Assembly (NCBI RefSeq): GCF_937888285.1
Contig: NZ_CALART010000016.1
Location: 1-27,935, forward strand
DNA from: an uncultured Aquimonas sp.
GTDB taxonomy: Bacteria > Pseudomonadota > Gammaproteobacteria > Xanthomonadales > Xanthomonadaceae
Direction of reading: 5' to 3'
DNA: 27,935 bases
Shown here: piece after piece, positions 23,157 to 27,935 of the stretch
Position numbering within the stretch: position 1 is the stretch's first letter
Layout: each line of letters begins with the position of its first letter
Program-made: the position numbers and the translations under genes
The notes under the pieces: model-generated
Seen by the model: the letters and a program-made list of their open reading frames with translations, nothing else
Database searches by the model: none
What the model was told of the DNA's origin: nothing

Positions 23157-23348
23157 CTACTTCGCCGCCCCCGCGCCGCGACGTCCGATCTCGCAGCCCG
23201 TGCAGCCGCCGCAGGCGGAGGGTGCGCTCACTGCTTCGGCGGCGCTTGCACAGCGCGTGCGCACGCGCTGCCGCAGCGGCCGCGTCAGCCGCCACAGGCT
23301 CAATCCCAAGGCCAAGGCAATCAGCGCCCACTGCCAGTGCAGGGTCAT
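23157..23348 (-). CDS. Small Cys-rich membrane protein of the feo operon
   Basis: This 63-residue protein has one N-terminal membrane helix (WALIALALGLSLWRL, about 7-21), a basic stretch (RPLRQRVRTRC) and a C-terminal cysteine cluster CGGCTGC (46-52). Its ATG overlaps the feoB stop as TGATG, so it is translationally coupled to feoB. The layout matches FeoB-associated Cys-rich small proteins, thought to assist or tune ferrous-iron transport in place of FeoC. The cysteines could bind iron. It is too short for many gene finders and has no independent promoter signal. Confidence 0.82.
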   Translation of the reverse strand: MTLHWQWALIALALGLSLWRLTRPLRQRVRTRCASAAEAVSAPSACGGCTGCEIGRRGAGAAK

Positions 23349-25195
23349 CAGCCGGCTCCCAGTGCCACGGCGGTCTGGTAGGTCAGCAGCGCCATCACAT
23401 AGGCCAGCGCGAACAGGTAGAAGGCGGCGAAGCCCATCTGCTTCCAAGAGTTGGTCTCGCGCTTGATGGTCGCCAGCGTCGCGAGGCACATCGGCGCGTA
23501 GATGTACCAGACCAGCAGCGCCAGGGCCGTCGCCAGCGACCAGTCGCTGGCGATCAGCGGCTCCAGCGCCGCCGCCGCGGCTTCGTCGTCGACTGCCGAC
23601 AGCGCATACACCGTGGCCAGCGAGGACACCGCCACCTCGCGTGCAGCAAGCCCCGGGATCAGCGCGATGCAGATCTGCCAGCCGAAGCCCAGCGGCGCGA
23701 ACACGAAGGCCAGCGCATGGCCAATGCGACCGGCCAGGCTGTACTCGATGGCCGCACCCGTGGCGCCTTCCGGCGGCGCCGGAAAGCTCAGCAGGAACCA
23801 CAGCAGCACGGTCATGGCGAGGATGATCCCGCCGACGCGCTTCAGGAAGATCATGCCGCGCTCCCACAGGCCGATGGCCAGGTCGCGCAGGTGCGGCAGG
23901 CGATAGCTGGGGAGCTCCAGCAGCAGCGGGTGCTCGCCCCGATCGCGCTTGAAGCGCTTCATCAGCCAGGCCACGGCCAGCGCGCTGAGGATGCCGGCGA
24001 GGTACAGCCCAAACAGCACCAGGCCCTGCAGATTGAACAGGCCGCCCACGGTCTCGTTGGGCACGAAGGCCGCGATCAGCAGCGCGTACACCGGCAGACG
24101 CGCCGAACAAGTCATCAGGGGGGCTACGAGAATCGTCGCCAGCCGGTCGCGCGGGTCGCTGATGCTGCGCGTGGCCATGATGCCCGGGATGGCGCAGGCG
24201 AAGCTGGACAGCAGTGGGATGAAGCTGCGCCCCGACAGCCCGGCTGCCGACATCATGCGATCCAGCAGGAAGGCCGCGCGAGGCAGGTAGCCGGATTCCT
24301 CCAGCGCAAGGATGAAGGCGAACAGGATCAGGATCTGCGGAAGGAATACCACCACGCCGCCCAGCCCGGCGATGATGCCGTCGACCAGCAGGCTGGCCAG
24401 CGGTCCTTCCGGTAGCGCCGCGGCGACCGTCTCGCCCAGCCAGGCAGTACCCGCATCGATGCCATCGCTGAACGGCGAGGCCCAGCTGAACACCGCCTGG
24501 AAGATGCAGAACATCACCACGGCCAGGATCAGCAGGCCGTAGACCGGGTGCAGCAGCACGCGGTCGAGCTGGTCGTCGATGCGCGCGGTGCGCTCGGGCA
24601 TCTCCACGCAGCGCTTGAGCAGATCGCGCACACGCGCGTGCAGGTCGGACGTGGTCTCGGACTCGCGCGACGCGCCTGTCGGCAGCGGCGCATCCAGGGC
24701 GGCCAGCAGCTCTGCCGCACCGTGACGCTTGACCGCAACGGTCTCCAGCACCGGCACGCCCAGCTCGGCGGCGAGCGCCTCGCGATCGATGCGGATGCCG
24801 CGTCGCCGGGCTGCATCCATCTGGTTCAGCACGATGAGCGTGGGCCGGCGGAGCGCAAGGATCTCCAGCGCGAAGCGCAGGTGCAGGCGCAGGTTGGTGG
24901 CGTCGAGCACGCAGACGAGCAGATCGGGGGCATCGACATCGCTGCGCTGGCCCAGCACGACCTCGCGGGTGATCGCCTCGTCCAGGCTCGCCGCATCCAG
25001 GCTGTAGGCGCCGGGCAGGTCGAGCACGCGCACCTCGCGGCCGCCCGGCGTGCTGAAGCGGCCTTCCTTGCGCTCGACCGTGACGCCCGCGTAGTTCGCG
25101 ACCTTCTGCCGGCTGCCGGTCAGGCGGTTGAACAGGGCAGTCTTGCCGCAGTTGGGATTGCCCAGCAGGGCGAGCTGCAGCGTGGCGGCGCTCAT
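23348..25195 (-). CDS. feoB: Ferrous iron transporter FeoB
   Basis: This 615-residue inner-membrane Fe(II) transporter has an N-terminal G-protein domain: G1 GNPNCGKT (12-19), G2 Thr39 (AGVTVE), G3 DLPG (59-62) and G4 NQMD (124-127). A helical spacer follows to about residue 205, then the membrane part with two Gate-type halves (e.g. FIPLLSSFACAIPGIMATR and GLAAREVAVSSLATVYAL). Length is below the E. coli protein (about 770), as in many short FeoB forms. Its ATG overlaps the feoA stop as ATGA, so translation is coupled. It should import Fe2+ under low-oxygen or acidic conditions and is probably Fur-repressed. Confidence 0.96.
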   Translation of the reverse strand: MSAATLQLALLGNPNCGKTALFNRLTGSRQKVANYAGVTVERKEGRFSTPGGREVRVLDLPGAYSLDAASLDEAITREVVLGQRSDVDAPDLLVCVLDATNLRLHLRFALEILALRRPTLIVLNQMDAARRRGIRIDREALAAELGVPVLETVAVKRHGAAELLAALDAPLPTGASRESETTSDLHARVRDLLKRCVEMPERTARIDDQLDRVLLHPVYGLLILAVVMFCIFQAVFSWASPFSDGIDAGTAWLGETVAAALPEGPLASLLVDGIIAGLGGVVVFLPQILILFAFILALEESGYLPRAAFLLDRMMSAAGLSGRSFIPLLSSFACAIPGIMATRSISDPRDRLATILVAPLMTCSARLPVYALLIAAFVPNETVGGLFNLQGLVLFGLYLAGILSALAVAWLMKRFKRDRGEHPLLLELPSYRLPHLRDLAIGLWERGMIFLKRVGGIILAMTVLLWFLLSFPAPPEGATGAAIEYSLAGRIGHALAFVFAPLGFGWQICIALIPGLAAREVAVSSLATVYALSAVDDEAAAAALEPLIASDWSLATALALLVWYIYAPMCLATLATIKRETNSWKQMGFAAFYLFALAYVMALLTYQTAVALGAG

Positions 25196-25443
25196 GCGTC
25201 AGCCGCCTCAAGCCGCACGCGTACGCGCGCGGCTTCCGCGCGGCGCAGGGCGAAGCGGGTGTATCCGATCTGGATGAGCAGTGGCTCGGCGCCGAAGGGG
25301 CCGCGGGTCAGCAGTCGCACCGGCTCGCCCTGCACGAAGCCCAGCTCGCGCAGGCGTCGACTGATGATGTCCGTGGTGCCGGGAATGTCGTCCACCGCCA
25401 GCACCGTCGCGGTCTGGCCTGCGCTGAGTTGGTCGAGATGCAT
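25192..25443 (-). CDS. feoA: FeoA ferrous-iron transport accessory protein
   Basis: This 83-residue SH3-like protein has the FeoA pattern: LDQLSAGQTATVLAVDD, then RRLRELGFVQGEPVRLLTRGPFGAEPLLIQIGYTRFALRRAEA. FeoA is a cytoplasmic partner needed for FeoB activity. The start at 25443 is chosen because CAGGA precedes it by about 9 nt; an ATG at 25470 lies inside the promoter and Fur-like site. It is the first gene of the feoA-feoB-Cys-rich operon and its stop overlaps the feoB start. Confidence 0.95.
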   Translation of the reverse strand: MHLDQLSAGQTATVLAVDDIPGTTDIISRRLRELGFVQGEPVRLLTRGPFGAEPLLIQIGYTRFALRRAEAARVRVRLEAADA

Positions 25444-25455
25444 GGCGCCATTCCT

Positions 25456-25498
25456 GAGAATGGTTCGCATTATAGGTTCTGGGCGGGCTGTGCGTCAG
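25456..25498 (-). promoter_or_regulatory. feo operon promoter with overlapping Fur-box-like site
   Basis: On the minus strand a perfect -10 box TATAAT (25474-25469) lies 18 nt downstream of CTGACG (25498-25493), a 4-of-6 match to the -35 box. The 19-mer TATAATGCGAACCATTCTC (25474-25456) matches 14 of 19 positions of the Fur consensus and covers the -10. Iron-loaded Fur would therefore block polymerase, as expected for ferrous-iron uptake genes. The site ends 12 nt before the feoA ATG, so the leader is very short. Confidence 0.75.
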
Positions 25499-25582
25499 CA
25501 GGTCGCGCCGCACCCGGCGATGCACAGTCAGCGTAGGCGCTCGCATGCCAAGCTGCGCCGCCCAAGCTCCGAGATCGCCACC

Positions 25583-25963
25583 ATGTCCGCAGCCCGCATC
25601 CACCCGCAGCCGCCCGAGGAGTACTGGTTCGTCGAGGGCTGCCACATCCTCGAATGGCACAACCGTGTCGATGATCCGGCGCTGTCGGTCGCCCGCGCCC
25701 GCGTCGCGCCCGGCCAGACCACGCGCTGGCATCGCCTGCAGGGCACCACCGAGCGCTATCTGATCCTGTCCGGGCGGGGCAGGGTGGAGGTCGAGGGGCT
25801 TGAGCCCGCTGTGATCGGTGCGGGCGCCGTGGTGGTGATTCCCCCGGACTGTGCGCAGCGCATTGCCTGTGTCGGCGAGGAGGAGCTGGTGTTCCTCGCG
25901 ATGTGCACGCCGCGTTTCGAGGCGCAGGCCTATCAGGACGTGGAAGATGCGATGGCCGGATGA
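25583..25963 (+). CDS. Small single-domain cupin protein
   Basis: This 126-residue cupin has the barrel motifs ARVAPGQTTRWHRLQGTTERYLILSGRGRVEVEG and, after the intermotif loop, VVVIPPDCAQRIACVGEEELVFLAMCTPRF. In the first motif one His (WHRLQ) and Glu (TERYL) are present; the second motif has Asp-Cys where a His is common, so metal binding may be altered. No signal peptide is seen. It is divergent from feoA (139-bp gap), so it might respond to the same Fur-like site, but this is inference. Substrate unknown; such proteins include isomerases, dioxygenases and sugar-binding forms. Confidence 0.85.
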   Translation: MSAARIHPQPPEEYWFVEGCHILEWHNRVDDPALSVARARVAPGQTTRWHRLQGTTERYLILSGRGRVEVEGLEPAVIGAGAVVVIPPDCAQRIACVGEEELVFLAMCTPRFEAQAYQDVEDAMAG

Positions 25964-26316
25964 GTCCGGCCAGCCCTTCCAAGGCTGAGCACTTGATGCC
26001 CGCGAGGCCGCGCATCTGTATATCCCCGTGGCCGCGGCAACCCATGAACGTCGTGCCCGCGCAGGCGGGCACCCAGCCAGCGTGGCAGTCTGTGCAGGGC
26101 TTGATGGCAAATCGTCTTGATGCGCGCCGCGCGGGGCGCCATTCGACCTCCCTCTGACAGCGCTTCCGGGCAGGCTGCGCTCCCGGCGGCGAGCCCAGCG
26201 CACCTACCGGCAACGCACGCCCATGGTCAGCGTCCAAGCGATCGCCGAACCGTATGCGTGCCCTACGCATGGGCGATACTGCGGCGAGCCATCGAGCCGC
26301 GCACGCCACCTTCGCC
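25964..26316. other. Intergenic stretch with one REP-like hairpin
   Basis: This 353-bp gap between the cupin and nucleotidase genes holds one short palindromic repeat (26048-26084) and no open frame with a convincing start. Several overlapping short frames are present on both strands, but they look like GC-rich background. Confidence 0.6.
26048..26084. repeat. REP-like hairpin (GTGCCCGC/GCGGGCAC)
   Basis: An 8-bp stem GTGCCCGC (26053-26060) and GCGGGCAC (26065-26072) with loop GCAG is framed by ACGTC and CCAGCCAG. This resembles the widespread dispersed repeat of the form GTCATTCCCGCG...GCGGGAATCCAG, here a GC-rich variant. One copy only is seen in the window. Confidence 0.65.
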
Positions 26317-27234
26317 ATGACCGACCTCTCCCTGCCTTCCAACGACCGCTTCGTGGTCGCGATTTCCTCGCGCGCCCTGTTCGATCTGGAGGACAGCCAC
26401 AGCCTGTTCGAGCAGGAGGGTCTCGCCGCTTACGCCGAGTTCCAGCGCGTGCGCGAGAACGAACCGCTGGAGCCGGGCATCGCGTTTCCGCTGGTGCGCA
26501 AGCTGCTGTCCCTGAATGCGCACGCGCAGCCCGGCCTGCCGCAGGTCGAGGTGATCCTGCTCTCCCGTAACTCGGCCGATACCGGCCTGCGCATCTTCAA
26601 CTCGATCGAGCGCTATGGCCTGGAGATCGTGCGTGCGGCGTTTACCAACGGCGCGCCGACCTTCCCCTACATCCGCCCCTTCGGCGCGCACCTGTTCCTG
26701 TCGGCGCATGCCGAAGACGTCGCACGCGCACTCGACGCCGGCGTGGCGGCTGCCACCATCCTGCCGAGCAAGGCCTCGCTGCGCGACTCCGAGCAGCTGC
26801 GCATCGCCTTCGATGGTGATGCCGTGATCTTCGGCGACGAGAGCGAGCGCATCAGCACCGAGCAGGGCCTGGCGGCATTTGCCGCCAACGAGCGCGACCA
26901 GGCCGAGCAACCGCTGTCCGGCGGCCCTTTCCGCGGCGTGCTGGCAGCGATTCACGCCATCCAGAGCGCGTTCCCGATGGAGCACTCGCCGATCCGCACG
27001 GCTCTGGTGACCGCGCGCTCGGCGCCCGCGCACAAGCGCGTCATCCTCACCCTGCGCCACTGGGGGGTGCGTCTTGACGAGGCCCTGTTCCTCGGCGGCC
27101 GCGACAAGGGCCCGTTCCTGGAGGCCTTTGGCGCCGACATCTTCTTCGACGACAGCCACAGCAACGTCGAGTCGGCGCGCAAGCATGTGGCGACCGGCCA
27201 TGTACCGCACGGGGTGCTGGGGCGGCCGGGGTGA
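26317..27234 (+). CDS. Cytosolic 5'-nucleotidase (5_nucleotid / NT5C1-like family)
   Basis: This 305-residue cytoplasmic enzyme belongs to the family related to animal cytosolic 5'-nucleotidase I. Family stretches are AISSRALFDLEDSHSLFEQEG (near the N-terminus), VEVILLSRNSADTGLRIFNS, RPFGAHLFLSAHAEDVARAL, IAFDGDAVIFGDESERI and ADIFFDDSHSNV. It dephosphorylates nucleoside monophosphates; the haloacid-dehalogenase-type Asp cluster is probably FDGDAVIFGD. The start at 26317 gives MTDLSLPSNDRF; an earlier in-frame ATG at 26254 would add a leader unlike the family. No strong ribosome site is visible. It stands alone, with no clear link to its neighbours. Confidence 0.9.
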   Translation: MTDLSLPSNDRFVVAISSRALFDLEDSHSLFEQEGLAAYAEFQRVRENEPLEPGIAFPLVRKLLSLNAHAQPGLPQVEVILLSRNSADTGLRIFNSIERYGLEIVRAAFTNGAPTFPYIRPFGAHLFLSAHAEDVARALDAGVAAATILPSKASLRDSEQLRIAFDGDAVIFGDESERISTEQGLAAFAANERDQAEQPLSGGPFRGVLAAIHAIQSAFPMEHSPIRTALVTARSAPAHKRVILTLRHWGVRLDEALFLGGRDKGPFLEAFGADIFFDDSHSNVESARKHVATGHVPHGVLGRPG

Positions 27235-27342
27235 GGCACCGCTTTCCGACCGCCGCGCGGGAAGCCAGCCGCATGGCCGCCCGCTTGCCCGAGTTGGTGG
27301 GCGTGCTTCCGCCGCTTGTGTCGACGGCGCGGTCGGGGTGCT

Positions 27343-27935
27343 TCAGAGCAGCTTGAACAGAGGCTCGCGCACGCGGTGCAGGGCGCCGGCCTCGCCTTGC
27401 AGCGTTGCCTTCGAGGCTGCGTGCAGTCGCATCGGCAGGCTCTCGCCCTGGAGGTGCGGTTCGGCCGCAGGCCGCAACGGATTGCGCAGAGCCGCGCGAA
27501 GCTTCTCGACGTGCGGTTCGAGCAAGCCTTGGTCTTCGAGATGCGCCTTGGGCTCGTGTTTCTGCGCCGCCTCCGTGGGGCGCTCATCCGCATGCTCGGC
27601 TTCGTCAGCCGGCGAGCGCTTGGACAAGGGTCGCGCAGGGTTCGTGTCCGGCCGCTGCCAGAGCTGGTCGCGTTCGAGGTCGAGGCCAGTGAGCTGCTCG
27701 ATGCCGAAGGCGGCCAGAGTCGCGTGCTTGCCTTCGAGGGCGACATCGAGCTTGGACAGCGCCCAGGTGTCATCGCGGTAGATCGCAAGCCACAGCGCTT
27801 CGCGCTCGCGGCTGTGAGCCACGAGCAGTTCGAAGGCCGCGTGCACGTCGTCGGCGGGTGCGGTCAGCGCGAAGGCGCTCAGCCAGCGTCTGCGGCTGGG
27901 GCGATCCAGCAGAGTCGGCGCGGGACAGTGCGGCA
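27343..27935 (-). CDS. Unrecognised protein, 5' end beyond the window
   Basis: The minus-strand frame is open from the right edge to a stop at 27343, giving about 197 visible C-terminal residues. The upstream part (about 27935-27690) has plausible folded-protein composition (FELLVAHSREREALWLAIYRDD region). The rest (about 27665-27345) is rich in Glu, Ala, Pro, Arg and His and is probably disordered. No domain is recognised. An internal GTG at 27846 is a possible alternative start. The composition contrast and lack of a known fold make this a moderate call; a competing plus-strand frame here also exists but looks like a shadow. Confidence 0.5.
   Translation of the reverse strand, partial: PHCPAPTLLDRPSRRRWLSAFALTAPADDVHAAFELLVAHSREREALWLAIYRDDTWALSKLDVALEGKHATLAAFGIEQLTGLDLERDQLWQRPDTNPARPLSKRSPADEAEHADERPTEAAQKHEPKAHLEDQGLLEPHVEKLRAALRNPLRPAAEPHLQGESLPMRLHAASKATLQGEAGALHRVREPLFKLL

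Noticed and set aside
27235..27342. A long imperfect inverted repeat (CCGACCGC with GCGGTCGG) as a terminator.
   Set aside because: The loop is roughly 80 nt and there is no T tract; it may be chance in GC-rich DNA.

Overview
The window is a high-GC bacterial chromosome segment. It most likely comes from a gammaproteobacterium of the order Lysobacterales (Xanthomonadales). This is an inference from GC-rich codon use, tandem GAATCCC heptamers, a short protein of the FFLEELY-motif type, two secreted proteins ending in an 'F-x-x-GFE' tail, and the PhoX, PhoD and Feo gene forms. No rRNA, tRNA, phage, IS transposase or CRISPR array was seen. Coding density is high, and most genes carry no sign of transfer.

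Region 1 (1-5184) looks like an electron-transfer locus. A decaheme periplasmic cytochrome (MtrA/DmsE type) and a large outer-membrane beta-barrel (MtrB/PioB type) lie on the minus strand. Divergent from them are a membrane ferric-reductase-like flavohemoprotein and a small monoheme cytochrome c. Together they could link NAD(P)H or flavin to membrane heme, then periplasmic heme, then an outer-membrane conduit. No extracellular multiheme cytochrome is present in the window.

Region 2 (5191-19567) is dominated by genes that fit neutral-lipid (wax ester or triacylglycerol, possibly PHA) storage. It holds two phasin-like proteins, an acyl-CoA-binding protein with a TetR regulator, a two-domain fatty acyl-CoA reductase, a patatin-type lipase and a wax ester synthase/diacylglycerol acyltransferase. 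Interleaved are two Tat-exported phosphatases of unrelated families (PhoX and PhoD), a TPR-like protein, a FFLEELY-type protein and a secreted beta-propeller. The reductase and the acyltransferase together supply the two committed steps of bacterial wax ester synthesis.

Region 3 (19568-23156) carries a secreted or lipid-anchored beta-helix protein and an Atg22-like MFS permease. Both are bordered by six copies of a palindromic repeat with core GGTGGGCCCTGGCCCACC. Some copies are inverted pairs, and two sit in a roughly 109-bp tandem duplication.

Region 4 (23157-27935) holds a compact ferrous-iron uptake operon (feoA, feoB and a Cys-rich small membrane protein, with overlapping stop and start codons) behind a promoter that overlaps a Fur-box-like site. 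It also has a divergent cupin gene, a cytosolic 5'-nucleotidase and an unrecognised gene that runs off the right edge.
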